Positions 17,541 to 26,103 of a stretch of DNA of 64,000 nucleotides are shown piece after piece. Source of the DNA: Aestuariibacter sp. GTDB lineage: Bacteria > Pseudomonadota > Gammaproteobacteria > Enterobacterales > Alteromonadaceae. Each line of letters begins with the position of its first letter. Position 1 is the stretch's first letter. The translations under genes were made by a program, and so were the position numbers. A model generated the notes under the pieces. That model saw only the letters and a list, made by a program, of their open reading frames with translations, was not told the origin of the DNA and did no database searches. The DNA is taken from the NCBI GenBank assembly GCA_017794925.1, contig CP051238.1, positions 1,917,138 through 1,981,137 on the forward strand, read 5' to 3'.

Positions 17541-20402
17541 CTATTCCGCGTGGGCAATGTGATACCACTGCCAGACTTTCTGGCGTAGTTCAGACTCGTT
17601 GAAGGGTTTGCTGATGTAGTCGTTCATACCCGCTGCAATACAGGTATCGCGGTCGCCTTTCATGGCGTTGGCCGTTAACGCAATAATGGGGATTTGCTGA
17701 TAATATTCTCCCGCTTGTCCCGCACGGATTCGACGGCTGGCCTCGTAACCGTCCATCACTGGCATTTGGCAGTCCATGAGTATCAGGTCGAACCGGGCCT
17801 TGGTGCCTTGCAGCGCGTCGATAGCCTGCTGACCATCGGCGGTTACCATTATTCTGCAATCACTTAAATGCTCTCGTGCAACAACCTGATTGATGGCGTT
17901 GTCTTCTACCAGCATAACAAGGGGCTTTTTGGCCCCTTGGGGGAAGGTTTCGGCTTTTTGGGTCAGCGCTTGAGTATGCTCACCCGGGGCATCCTGAAGC
18001 GGCGGATACAGTAAAATATTGAAACTGAATACGCTGCCTTTCCCTTTCTGGCTAGTGACGGTAATGTCGCCACCCATTAATTGAATTAACTGCTTACTGA
18101 TTGCCAGGCCCAGCCCGGTGCCACCAAACTGGCGTGTTGTTGAATCGTCTTCCTGACTGAATAAGGAAAATATATTGTCGAGCTTATCTGCTTCTATGCC
18201 TATACCTGTGTCTGTGACTTCACAATAAAAGGAGAGGTGATCGTCGGCGAGTTTCAGTGTGGCATCAACGGTCACTTTACCCTCAGAAGTAAACTTCACC
18301 GCATTACTGAGTAAATTGCTCAATATCTGACGAATACGCACGGTATCGCCACTGACCCATTGTTCGCTGAGTGAGCATTTTAACGTGACCGGAATATCTT
18401 TAGACGCGCCTTCAAATGCGTGGTGCTCAACGGTTTCATTGAGCAAATCCAATAAATTGAAATCGTGTCGTTCAACCGACAGTTTACCTGCCTCAATTTT
18501 AGAGAAGTCCAGAATGTCGTTAATAATATGAAGCAGATCTTTGGTACTCTGACGCGCCATGCGCACATAATTTTGTTGTGTCTCGTCCAGCTTGCCATTT
18601 GTCAGCAGGCCTAACATGCCGTAAATACCGTTAATTGGGGTGCGAATTTCGTGACTCATGCTGGCAAGAAAGCGTGATTTGAGTTGGGTGGATTCTTCGG
18701 CCTTGAGTTTGGCTTCTTCCAGATATCGCGAAGTTTCTTCCTGTACCGTTACATCCTGTTGAATACCAATAAAGTGAGACACGCTGCCGTCGCGTTGCTG
18801 AATAGGTGAAAGCGTTAGTTTGTTAAAGAATTCAGTACCGTCTTTTCGGTAGTTCAGCAAGGTGAGTTCAACGCCGTTGCCAGAGTATATGGCGTCTGAA
18901 ATCTGACTAACGTGCTTAGGGTTTGTGTTGGTTCCCTGCAAGAACCGGCAGTTTTTCCCAATCACCTCACTTTTACTGTATCCGGTGAGCTTCTCAAATG
19001 CACTGTTCACATAAATAAGTGGGTTGTCCGGCTGAGTGACATCAGAAATAACAATACTCACCGTGGCCTCGTTCATGGCCCGGGTACGAATGAGTACGTC
19101 TTTTTCCAGGATAATACGCTGAGTGATGTTTTCACCCACCAGAATATGGCCAATAAACTCACCGTCTTCGTTAAGCATCGGGCTGGTATTCCAGCTTACG
19201 TGTAGCGACTCTCCTGAGTCCTTCTTATAACTCAACTGGAGTTTTTTTCCGGTGCGAATAGCCGGATGTATCACCTGTTCTACTATGTCATCGACCGACA
19301 GGTTGTGATGCGTTAAGAAATAACTGAACGCGGAGTTAGATAAAACCTGTTGGTCTTCATTATTTACAACCAGCAGCATTTCTTCCATAGAGTTAATGAT
19401 GTTACTGAACCGGTTGTTAGACAGTGACAGATCATTCACGTTGTCGATGAGTTGCTCAAACGCATGGCGAATTTGTGACATTTCCAGGGTGGGTTCTTTA
19501 CCACTCTCATTGTGGCCTTGGGAATTATCAATGCGGTGTTCAAGATTTTCGTGTAATCGCTGTAACGTTAAGGATGACAAATTTGCCGCGGCGCGCACGC
19601 TGTAAAGACTGGTTAATATAATCGAGATAACGGCCAGAACAAGAATGGGGATTAACCAGAAAATATTGTTGTAGGCGTCGATAACGGGCTCGAAGCTGAT
19701 CAGTGAAAACTTATCCCATTTTGCAGATGCCGTATACTGGGTAGCCATATTCAGCGCGTTGAAGTCGGTGCCGACCGGATATTGCTTGGGGTGACTCGAA
19801 TAAAGCACATGTCCGTTTTCACCAATCACTAATTGGGTCGCGACGTTAGGGCGGCTATTCACTACCCAGTGCAGCGAGTCAACGTACATCGCAAGGGCTC
19901 CCTCCGCCATGCCGTTTATCATGACTGGCGCGACAATAAAAACACCGTCATCATTGATGGATGTATATGTTTCTGCGTCACTCAGTACTTTTTGTTGCCA
20001 GGCGTTTAAATAATGTTGGGGAACGCGCTCTTCCCAGTGTTTGAACAACAACCTGTCGCCAGCAAAGTTAAATAAAGCCAGGCTTAGGTTACGGTCCAGG
20101 GTAATTTGCAGGGACTGAATAAACAGCGGTAAATAATATTGCTGGTACTCAACATCTATCAGTCCGTTCACCAATAGATCGTTATTGGCGATGTTTGACA
20201 ATTCGGTGCGGGTAACCTCAATACTTTGCTCAATACTGTCGGTTAAATCATTAAGGTAACCCTGATGAAGCTCAGCGATATGGCGGTTAGCGGTAAAAAA
20301 TACCGTAGAAAAAATGAGCAGGGTAAAAACGACAAGAATCGCCGCCAGCTTTGGCAGCATTATGCGTTGTAGATATTGCCTTAGTGAGGGCAAACGCGAC
20401 AT
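17541..20402 (-). CDS. Hybrid histidine kinase with periplasmic sensor, PAS and blue-light LOV domain
   Basis: This 953-residue membrane kinase has TM1 at ~18-38, a periplasmic domain at ~39-247 (Cache-like, unassigned) and TM2 at ~248-268. A PAS-like domain spans ~330-430 and a LOV domain ~440-555. HisKA carries phospho-acceptor H584 (SMSHEIRTPING), and HATPase_c spans ~690-800 (N box SNLLSNAVKF, G boxes DTGIGI and GGTGLGLAI). A receiver domain at ~828-945 carries D877 (LILMDCQMPVMDG). The LOV domain is canonical: GKNCRFLQG with the photo-adduct cysteine C485, flavin-contacting N466 (YVNSAF), N517 (LLNYRKDG) and Q548 (FIGIQQ). It should therefore bind FMN and respond to blue light in addition to a periplasmic signal. 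Its ATG overlaps the stop of an upstream binding-protein gene, so the two are translationally coupled. No HPt protein or separate response regulator is encoded nearby, so the output lies elsewhere. Confidence 0.93.
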   Translation of the reverse strand: MSRLPSLRQYLQRIMLPKLAAILVVFTLLIFSTVFFTANRHIAELHQGYLNDLTDSIEQSIEVTRTELSNIANNDLLVNGLIDVEYQQYYLPLFIQSLQITLDRNLSLALFNFAGDRLLFKHWEERVPQHYLNAWQQKVLSDAETYTSINDDGVFIVAPVMINGMAEGALAMYVDSLHWVVNSRPNVATQLVIGENGHVLYSSHPKQYPVGTDFNALNMATQYTASAKWDKFSLISFEPVIDAYNNIFWLIPILVLAVISIILTSLYSVRAAANLSSLTLQRLHENLEHRIDNSQGHNESGKEPTLEMSQIRHAFEQLIDNVNDLSLSNNRFSNIINSMEEMLLVVNNEDQQVLSNSAFSYFLTHHNLSVDDIVEQVIHPAIRTGKKLQLSYKKDSGESLHVSWNTSPMLNEDGEFIGHILVGENITQRIILEKDVLIRTRAMNEATVSIVISDVTQPDNPLIYVNSAFEKLTGYSKSEVIGKNCRFLQGTNTNPKHVSQISDAIYSGNGVELTLLNYRKDGTEFFNKLTLSPIQQRDGSVSHFIGIQQDVTVQEETSRYLEEAKLKAEESTQLKSRFLASMSHEIRTPINGIYGMLGLLTNGKLDETQQNYVRMARQSTKDLLHIINDILDFSKIEAGKLSVERHDFNLLDLLNETVEHHAFEGASKDIPVTLKCSLSEQWVSGDTVRIRQILSNLLSNAVKFTSEGKVTVDATLKLADDHLSFYCEVTDTGIGIEADKLDNIFSLFSQEDDSTTRQFGGTGLGLAISKQLIQLMGGDITVTSQKGKGSVFSFNILLYPPLQDAPGEHTQALTQKAETFPQGAKKPLVMLVEDNAINQVVAREHLSDCRIMVTADGQQAIDALQGTKARFDLILMDCQMPVMDGYEASRRIRAGQAGEYYQQIPIIALTANAMKGDRDTCIAAGMNDYISKPFNESELRQKVWQWYHIAHAE

Positions 20403-21604
20403 TAATTAACCTCTGAGTAAGGCTCTAAATGACCAAGCGCGTTGTAACGTGACATAAAATAATCCTCCGCAAACAGCGCGTCGTGTCGTTCCGGCGTAAA
20501 CGGCGGTGCATAATATTTAATTAGTCCCTGATGCGCTTTCATATTTTCCAGCGCCTGTCTGACAGAATCAGAATCCAGGGTGCCAGCTTGCTCTGCAGCT
20601 TTGGCCAGCATATGAACCAGGTCATAGGCATGAGCAAGGCCAACTACACCCAATATACTATCTCGCTGTGCGTGGGCGTCAAACCGTTCTCGATAGGCGT
20701 TAAAAACGCGGCGGTCAGTAACACCATCCGGATCGCGTTCAAAACTGAATGTTTGTAGCACCGCAAAATCTAATTGATTTAGCGCGGGTAGTCCCAGTTT
20801 TGCCACAAAGTCACCCCCTGCAATGCCCCAATGAGAAATCATTGGGATAGGTTGTGCCTGTTTCAACATGCTATTTGCGATAACGACACCCTCCGGGGCA
20901 TTGACTACCATAAACAATGCACCGGCCTTGCTGTGCATAATTGCACGCATTTCCTGTTCGAAATCTTCCTGACGCCAGTTTATCCACTGAACGCTCGCAA
21001 TGGTAATGCCGTATGCCTGGCTGTGCTTTTCGAGAGAAGCTAAATTTGATCGCCCCCATCCCGTTCTTTCTAATGCGAGTGCTATACGGCTAATACCCCT
21101 TGAGGCCGCGTGCCGGAGCATGACTTTAGCGGCTTCCGCATCACGAACTGAAACGCGAAATACATAATTGGGTGAATATGTATTATCGACAATACCGGTG
21201 CCGGCGGCCCATGGTCCAAGATAGAGTATTTTGTGCTTGTGGATGTAAGGCAGTTCAGCCAATGCAACCGGGGTATGCACACCGCCGAGAACGGCCAGTA
21301 AATTAGGATCTTTAGCAAAAGCTTCGATATTTTTAACGCCCCGGGCAGGATTGCCGCGATGGTCACTGATCTCCAATACGACCGGGCGGTTTAATATCCC
21401 CCCGGCTGCATTGATTTCGTCAATTGCCAGCAAAGCCCCGCGTTTTATGGCCTGGCCTCCCTCAACGGCTACCGAGCTCATATCTGCATCCAGTCCAATT
21501 ACGATGGGTTGTAGTGCATTGGTCGACGAAGCGCAACCCAATGAAAAGAGCAGCGCTTTTATTAAATTTGCAGTGATGTTAAATAATGACCGCTGGACGC
21601 TCAC
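20402..21604 (-). CDS. Periplasmic substrate-binding protein (branched-chain amino-acid type), orphan
   Basis: This 400-residue secreted protein has the Peripla_BP_6 / LivJ-like fold. An N-terminal signal peptide (NLIKALLFSLGCASSTNA) is followed by PIVIGLDADMSSVAVEGGQA, then AIDEINAAGGILNRPVVLEI, the typical LivJ-type signature, and NLLAVLGGVHTPVALA. The C-terminus has GLAHAYDLVHMLAKAAEQAG. The cysteine in SLGC does not fit a strict lipobox, so a soluble periplasmic form is likely. No ABC permease or ATPase gene adjoins it; instead its stop overlaps the start of the LOV hybrid kinase. The simplest reading is a solute receptor that docks on the kinase's periplasmic domain, as LuxP does with LuxQ. 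The ligand is unknown, possibly an amino acid, amide or urea-like solute. Upstream is a 354-base non-coding region. Confidence 0.82.
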   Translation of the reverse strand: MSVQRSLFNITANLIKALLFSLGCASSTNALQPIVIGLDADMSSVAVEGGQAIKRGALLAIDEINAAGGILNRPVVLEISDHRGNPARGVKNIEAFAKDPNLLAVLGGVHTPVALAELPYIHKHKILYLGPWAAGTGIVDNTYSPNYVFRVSVRDAEAAKVMLRHAASRGISRIALALERTGWGRSNLASLEKHSQAYGITIASVQWINWRQEDFEQEMRAIMHSKAGALFMVVNAPEGVVIANSMLKQAQPIPMISHWGIAGGDFVAKLGLPALNQLDFAVLQTFSFERDPDGVTDRRVFNAYRERFDAHAQRDSILGVVGLAHAYDLVHMLAKAAEQAGTLDSDSVRQALENMKAHQGLIKYYAPPFTPERHDALFAEDYFMSRYNALGHLEPYSEVN

Positions 21605-21958
21605 AGCAAGTCTCCTCTATTACCATTGGATATGGCATACGTTCTGTTCTTTATGTTTAGCTCATCAGACAAAAAAGGGGTAGCTGAGAGTAACGTTAAC
21701 TTCATTTATTCAGGGTTGCGTTCAAATTCGTTGTCAAACATACTCGTTGGCACACAAATTGTTAAGTAATTGTGTAACTTAAATATAGATAATTGTGCGG
21801 TAAGATGAAAATGCACGTTGCCAATTTTTTGAGAATTCATATAAACGGCATGCGTGAGATTACCTGATTATCTGAAAAATGCCCGGTTTGGTGTAAATAA
21901 CAGGTCAACCAAAGAAAACCGACTATGATTAAAATAATAACAAGAAACAAAGGTGAGT
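21605..21958. other. Divergent intergenic region, no gene seen
   Basis: These 354 A/T-rich bases between divergent genes should hold the promoters of the binding-protein/kinase pair (minus strand) and the exonuclease/racemase pair (plus strand). I found no convincing operator, hairpin or small reading frame. Confidence 0.4.
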
Positions 21959-22483
21959 ATGCAGGTTCCTTCTATTATCGACATTGAAGCCAGTGGTTTT
22001 GGTGCCCACAGCTACCCCGTTGAAATTGGCGTTATTCGCGAGGACGGCGGTAAGTTCTGTCAGTTGATAAAACCGTATCCTGACTGGACTCACTGGGAAC
22101 AGGAAGCCGAATCGTTACACGGGCTTAGCCGTGAACATCTGCTTTCACATGGCAATGATGGGCGGGACGTATGCCTGGCATTAAATGAGTTTTTGAAAGG
22201 GACTACTGTTTATAGCGATGGTTGGGTCGTTGACCATCCCTGGCTGATTAAACTGTTTAGCGCGGCGGGCGTCCCCATGTTATTTGAGATCCGTGCGCTT
22301 GAATACGTGCTGTCTGAATATCAAATGGATCATTGGCAGAACGTTAAACGTCACGTAACGCAGTCGTTAACCATTGCCCGTCACCGTGCTAGCGTTGACG
22401 CCGAGATTATCCAGCAAACATTCTTCCAAACCAAACAAGCATCTACAGCCAGCGCTAAAACCGTCGTGAATCAGCGTCGGTAA
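21959..22483 (+). CDS. DEDD-family 3'-5' exonuclease (RNase T / DnaQ-like)
   Basis: This protein of about 174 residues starts at ATG 21959, with AAAGG five bases upstream; an in-frame GTG six bases earlier overlaps that ribosome site. The exonuclease motifs are visible. ExoI is DIEASGFG (metal-binding Asp and Glu). An ExoII-like aspartate lies in VVDHPWLI. ExoIII is the histidine/aspartate pair in ARHRASVDAEI (H-x4-D, DEDDh type). The protein is short, with no extra domain, and ends in a basic tail. The family removes 3' nucleotides from DNA or RNA, and this member's substrate cannot be told from sequence. It is 18 bases upstream of a racemase gene and probably co-transcribed with it, without an evident functional link. 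Confidence 0.8.
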   Translation: MQVPSIIDIEASGFGAHSYPVEIGVIREDGGKFCQLIKPYPDWTHWEQEAESLHGLSREHLLSHGNDGRDVCLALNEFLKGTTVYSDGWVVDHPWLIKLFSAAGVPMLFEIRALEYVLSEYQMDHWQNVKRHVTQSLTIARHRASVDAEIIQQTFFQTKQASTASAKTVVNQRR

Positions 22484-22501
22484 TCTCACTGGGGTAATTA
22501 C

Positions 22502-23191
22502 ATGAAAACGATTGGACTTATTGGAGGTATGAGTTGGGAGTCTACGGCGCTTTACTACCGGCTGATCAATCAGGATGTTAAGCAACGCTGCGGCGGTTTG
22601 CACAGTGCACCCTTGATTCTGCACAGTGTGGATTTTACCGGCATTGCCGAGCTGCAGCACAACAATGATTGGCATACGTTGTCAGATACTCTGTGCTCGA
22701 TTGCAAAAAAGTTAGAACAAGCAGGTGCAGAAGCCCTCATGATCTGCACCAACACCATGCATAAGGTGGCGAAAGACATCACGAATGTGGTGCAGATTCC
22801 GGTTCTTCATATTGGTGATGCGATTTTAGCAGCCTGTCATGCCCAATCGATAACGAAAGTCGGATTATTAGGTACCGCGTTTACAATGGAGCAACCGTTT
22901 TTAAAAGCTTACCTTTCGGATGGCGGGCTCGACGTGCTGGTACCCGATGAATCCGGACGCCAGACCGTTCACAATGTTATTTACGACGAGTTGTGTCAGG
23001 GCAAGGTATTTGACGCATCGCGGGCACAGTACCAACAAATCATTGAGTCACTAAAAGAACGTGGCGCCCAGGCGGTCATTTTGGGGTGTACTGAGATTGG
23101 CTTGCTGATTGCGCAACGGGATGTCTCCCTACCCGTGCTCGATACAACGGAACTTCACGCTAAACTGGCTGTTGATTTCATTGTCAGCTAG
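22502..23191 (+). CDS. Aspartate/glutamate racemase family protein
   Basis: This 229-residue protein of the PLP-independent racemase superfamily begins with KTIGLIGGMSWESTALYY, a signature of the YgeA / aspartate-racemase branch. The two catalytic cysteines are present: C82 in ICTNTMHK and C195 in LGCTEIGL. Two-base racemases use such a pair to deprotonate and reprotonate the alpha carbon. The length is normal for the family. A GGGGTAA ribosome site precedes the ATG. Substrates in this branch range over Asp, Glu, homoserine and others, so only the family is assigned. It probably shares an operon with the upstream exonuclease. Confidence 0.87.
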   Translation: MKTIGLIGGMSWESTALYYRLINQDVKQRCGGLHSAPLILHSVDFTGIAELQHNNDWHTLSDTLCSIAKKLEQAGAEALMICTNTMHKVAKDITNVVQIPVLHIGDAILAACHAQSITKVGLLGTAFTMEQPFLKAYLSDGGLDVLVPDESGRQTVHNVIYDELCQGKVFDASRAQYQQIIESLKERGAQAVILGCTEIGLLIAQRDVSLPVLDTTELHAKLAVDFIVS

Positions 23192-23211
23192 CGGTTGGCA
23201 AAGGTGAGGGC

Positions 23212-23703
23212 TTAAAAGTAGTAGTGGACGCCCATTACCAGTGAGTTGTTGTTCTCTTCTCCTACATAACGAAACTCATATCCCACGGCGAGCCCAAAAC
23301 CGTAGGGCTCACCAAATTGCCACCCAACCCCGGCTGCGGTGGCATTACTACCTGTAATGGGCAATGCGGCAGCTTCCGGATTAACGAAATATTGTGTGTT
23401 TCGCAAAGTGGCATATACCCACTGCCTTGATGATGAGGTCACTGCTCTGCGAGCTGAGACGCTAACCGCAGCTAAATCCAGAGTGGGGAGGGTGACCGGT
23501 ACATAAGTTCGGTTGCGGCCATTCATGCGGACATCAAACCGCCATTTGGGCAGTTTGGCATTTTGATATTTAATAAAATACTGAGAGTTACCTGCAGGCG
23601 CACTCACCAGGGGAGAGTCTGGTAAGAAAGACGTTTGATTCGCCAGCAGCGGACTACAAAAACTACCGGCCAAACACAATAAAATTGCGCGGCACAGTGG
23701 CAT
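23212..23703 (-). CDS. Predicted secreted/outer-membrane protein of unknown function
   Basis: This 163-residue protein has a clear signal peptide (PLCRAILLCLAGSFCSPLLA, cleavage near residue 21). The mature part alternates hydrophobic and polar residues in strand-like runs (YFIKYQNAKLPKWRFDVRMN, GFGLAVGYEFRYVG) and ends LVMGVHYYF. The terminal aromatic residue is typical of Bam-inserted beta-barrel proteins. It could be a small barrel or an envelope protein with a barrel-like tail. I do not recognise a family. GGAATCC upstream of the ATG is a plausible ribosome site. It is convergent with the racemase gene and monocistronic. Confidence 0.6.
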   Translation of the reverse strand: MPLCRAILLCLAGSFCSPLLANQTSFLPDSPLVSAPAGNSQYFIKYQNAKLPKWRFDVRMNGRNRTYVPVTLPTLDLAAVSVSARRAVTSSSRQWVYATLRNTQYFVNPEAAALPITGSNATAAGVGWQFGEPYGFGLAVGYEFRYVGEENNNSLVMGVHYYF

Positions 23704-24059
23704 GTCAGGATTCCGATTTTTGTTGAGTGTTTTTATTAACTATAGCGCTATTCAAACTAATCACAATACCGTCTTTAAATTAATTTGAACTTTTTAAAAA
23801 TTATTTTTCGGGTTCGGAATCATCTGACTCGAAAGCTCAAGTTAGTGCTTACCAACACTGTTATCACCGATTCTCATTTACGTAGTAATGTGTTGAATTT
23901 ATGAACAAATGTGCAAGGTTGAATGGAAGCGCAATGTGCCAGAAGAGCGCTTCCTCGTTTGGATTTTTCTCATTTCGTGAGCTAACGTTAGAGTACACAA
24001 CGGTTAAAGGAGTACCGTTTTTGTCGTTCAGGAATGCGTTCGTATACGAGGACAAAGCT
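23704..24059. other. A/T-rich intergenic region, promoter region of flanking genes
   Basis: These 356 bases hold no supported gene. An open frame from 23901 runs into the CYTH gene, but the extension has no ribosome site and no CYTH homology, so it is not used as the start. Divergent promoters for the envelope protein and the CYTH protein must lie here. Confidence 0.4.
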
Positions 24060-24560
24060 ATGCGTACAGAGTGGGAAATTGAAAGGAAATTTGTGGTTAC
24101 TTTCGTACCCGAGGGGTTATTGGAAACCCGTCAGTCGGTTACGATTCGACAGGGGTATATATCAACAGATGGTGAGCGCCAGATTCGCATCCTGGACGAG
24201 GGCGGCAAATACACCATGACAATTAGTCAGGGGGTTGGACATAAGCGCCAGGATACGCCAATCGCTATAAGCGCAGAGCAGTTTGAACAGCTCTGGCCGC
24301 TAACACAGCACATGAGGGTGGAAAAGCAGCGCTATCGCATTGGCTTTTTCGGCCACAGCCTGATGCTCGATGTATTTGCGGGTCACCTTGAGCCATTGAT
24401 GATGGTAGAAGTCGAGTTTGATTCAGCAATGAACAGCAGGCAGTTCTTACCGCCGGATTTTGCTGAGTTCGAGGTGACTCACCGGCGGGAGTATCAACAT
24501 GTACATCTGGCAAAATTTGGGTTGCCGGACTCATTAGCCTTGGCGAGCTGCCACTATTAA
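24060..24560 (+). CDS. CYTH domain protein (triphosphate tunnel metalloenzyme family)
   Basis: This 166-residue protein carries the diagnostic ExExK motif at its N-terminus (WEIERKFVV: E6, E8, K10). Alternating charged strands follow (VTIRQGYIST, RQIRILDEGGKYTMTIS, KQRYRIGFF, LMLDVFAG, MMVEVEFDS), as expected for the eight-strand tunnel fold. I start at ATG 24060 because GAGGA lies upstream and the motif follows at once. Family members act on triphosphates: inorganic tripolyphosphate, thiamine triphosphate, or ATP in class IV adenylate cyclases. Single-domain proteins of this size in proteobacteria are usually tripolyphosphatase-like, but activity is not proven here. A bidirectional terminator separates it from convergent metK. 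Confidence 0.85.
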   Translation: MRTEWEIERKFVVTFVPEGLLETRQSVTIRQGYISTDGERQIRILDEGGKYTMTISQGVGHKRQDTPIAISAEQFEQLWPLTQHMRVEKQRYRIGFFGHSLMLDVFAGHLEPLMMVEVEFDSAMNSRQFLPPDFAEFEVTHRREYQHVHLAKFGLPDSLALASCHY

Positions 24561-24589
24561 ACCTGTCAATGTCCTGCTTTAAGACACAA

Positions 24590-24616
24590 AAAAAGAGGCA
24601 ATGTATGCCTCTTTTT
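24590..24616. terminator. Bidirectional intrinsic terminator between CYTH gene and metK
   Basis: An 11-bp stem AAAAAGAGGCA / TGCCTCTTTTT with loop ATGTA lies 29 bases after the CYTH stop and 47 bases beyond the metK stop on the other strand. T-runs follow on both strands. Confidence 0.88.
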
Positions 24617-24663
24617 GTTTTTACATCCAACGGTGAACAGCCCCTGGTGAATAGCTGATGGCT

Positions 24664-25812
24664 TTATTTCACTGAACTACGCAGCGCTTCTGCTTTGTCT
24701 GTAGCTTCCCACGGGAATTCATCGCGACCAAAGTGGCCATAGGCAGCTGTTGGACGATAAATAGGACGCTCCAAATCCAGCATCTGAATTAAGCCGTAAG
24801 GGCGCAGGTCAAAGTGTTCTTTTACTAAAGCGACCAGTGTCGCTTCGTCAACACTGCTGGTGCCAAAGGTATCAATACTGATAGAGGTTGGCTCAGCCAC
24901 ACCAATAGCGTAGGACACCTGAATTTCACAGCGCTTCGCTAAGCCCGCCGCGACAATGTTTTTCGCTACATAACGGCCCGCATACGCCGCAGAACGGTCT
25001 ACCTTGGACGGGTCCTTACCAGAGAACGCACCACCGCCGTGACGAGCCATACCGCCGTAAGTATCTACTATGATTTTACGGCCTGTTAAACCACAGTCAC
25101 CCATTGGGCCACCGATTACGAATCGGCCGGTAGGGTTGATATGGAATTTGGTGTCAGCAGAAATCCACTCTGCAGGAAGCACTGGCTTAATCACTTCTTC
25201 CATGACCGCTTCGCGAACGGTTGCAGTAGATACCGAATCACAATGCTGGGTAGACAATACAACCGCATCAATGCCAACGGGCTTACCATTTTCGTAAATA
25301 AAGGTCACCTGGCTTTTTGCATCCGGGCGAAGCCAATCCAGCTTGCCTGACTTACGCACTTCAGCCTGACGTTGAACCAAACGGTGTGAGTAGGTGATTG
25401 GCGCAGGCATCAGAACGTCAGTTTCGTCTGAGGCATAACCAAACATCAGGCCCTGGTCTCCGGCGCCTTGCTCTTCCGGGCTGGCACGATCGACACCCTG
25501 GTTGATGTCAGGCGATTGTTTACCAATAGCATTTAATACGGCACAGGAATCGGCGTCAAAGCCCATGTCTGAATGGGTATAGCCAATTTCGCGCACGGTT
25601 TGACGGGTCAGCTCTTCAATGTCTACCCAGGCAGAGGTAGTGATTTCTCCACCCACCAGTACCATACCGGTTTTTACAAAGGTTTCGCAGGCAACACGTG
25701 CCTTTGGGTCCTGCTCAAGGATCGCATCGAGGACCGCATCGGAAATTTGATCGGCAATTTTATCCGGGTGTCCTTCTGACACGGATTCGGATGTAAATAA
25801 ACGCGCTGCCAT
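24664..25812 (-). CDS. metK: S-adenosylmethionine synthase
   Basis: This 382-residue enzyme makes S-adenosylmethionine from methionine and ATP, releasing phosphate and diphosphate. The signature sequences are intact: [20 protein letters not shown] at the N-terminus (His and Asp active-site residues), [30 protein letters not shown], the P-loop-like [19 protein letters not shown], and AIGVAEPTS. The length matches E. coli MetK (384). The ATG has CGGAG upstream. It is monocistronic, and no SAM riboswitch is recognisable in the ~105 bases upstream. Confidence 0.97.
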   Translation of the reverse strand: MAARLFTSESVSEGHPDKIADQISDAVLDAILEQDPKARVACETFVKTGMVLVGGEITTSAWVDIEELTRQTVREIGYTHSDMGFDADSCAVLNAIGKQSPDINQGVDRASPEEQGAGDQGLMFGYASDETDVLMPAPITYSHRLVQRQAEVRKSGKLDWLRPDAKSQVTFIYENGKPVGIDAVVLSTQHCDSVSTATVREAVMEEVIKPVLPAEWISADTKFHINPTGRFVIGGPMGDCGLTGRKIIVDTYGGMARHGGGAFSGKDPSKVDRSAAYAGRYVAKNIVAAGLAKRCEIQVSYAIGVAEPTSISIDTFGTSSVDEATLVALVKEHFDLRPYGLIQMLDLERPIYRPTAAYGHFGRDEFPWEATDKAEALRSSVK

Positions 25813-25919
25813 GATTTCTCCGTAATGTTCTTAAAACTTAATTCGACTATTGTAGCAAGCACAATAATAAATACCAGTCTTTACTTCTGGACGTCTAAAG
25901 GTCTATTTGTTACGTTTAC

Positions 25920-25950
25920 TTGACACAACGGATCAGTTCTTCGTTATAAA
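25920..25950 (+). promoter_or_regulatory. Probable promoter of the tkt-epd-pgk-fba cluster
   Basis: TTGACA (25920-25925) and TATAAA (25945-25950), separated by 19 bases (18 to TTATAA), face the transketolase gene across a ~145-base leader. The consensus -35 is good but the spacing is long, so this is a candidate only. Confidence 0.5.
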
Positions 25951-26103
25951 TATTACGGAAATCCTAAAAGTAAGGCAGAAAACACGTTGAACTGGATAAG
26001 TCACTGGGCGACAATACGTGCCCCAGTGTAAGACGTAATCGCTGACGTCTCGTTTGCAACTTCGCCAAGAGCCGCAGCAACACTTATTATTTCAGGAGAC
26101 AAC

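Noticed and set aside
23901..24059. Longer start for the CYTH protein
   Set aside because: The ExExK motif belongs at the very N-terminus and GAGGA precedes the ATG at 24060; the extension is A/T-rich with no family similarity.
25813..25919. SAM riboswitch upstream of metK
   Set aside because: The leader is only ~100 bases, A/T-rich, and shows none of the conserved SAM-riboswitch helices or a terminator.
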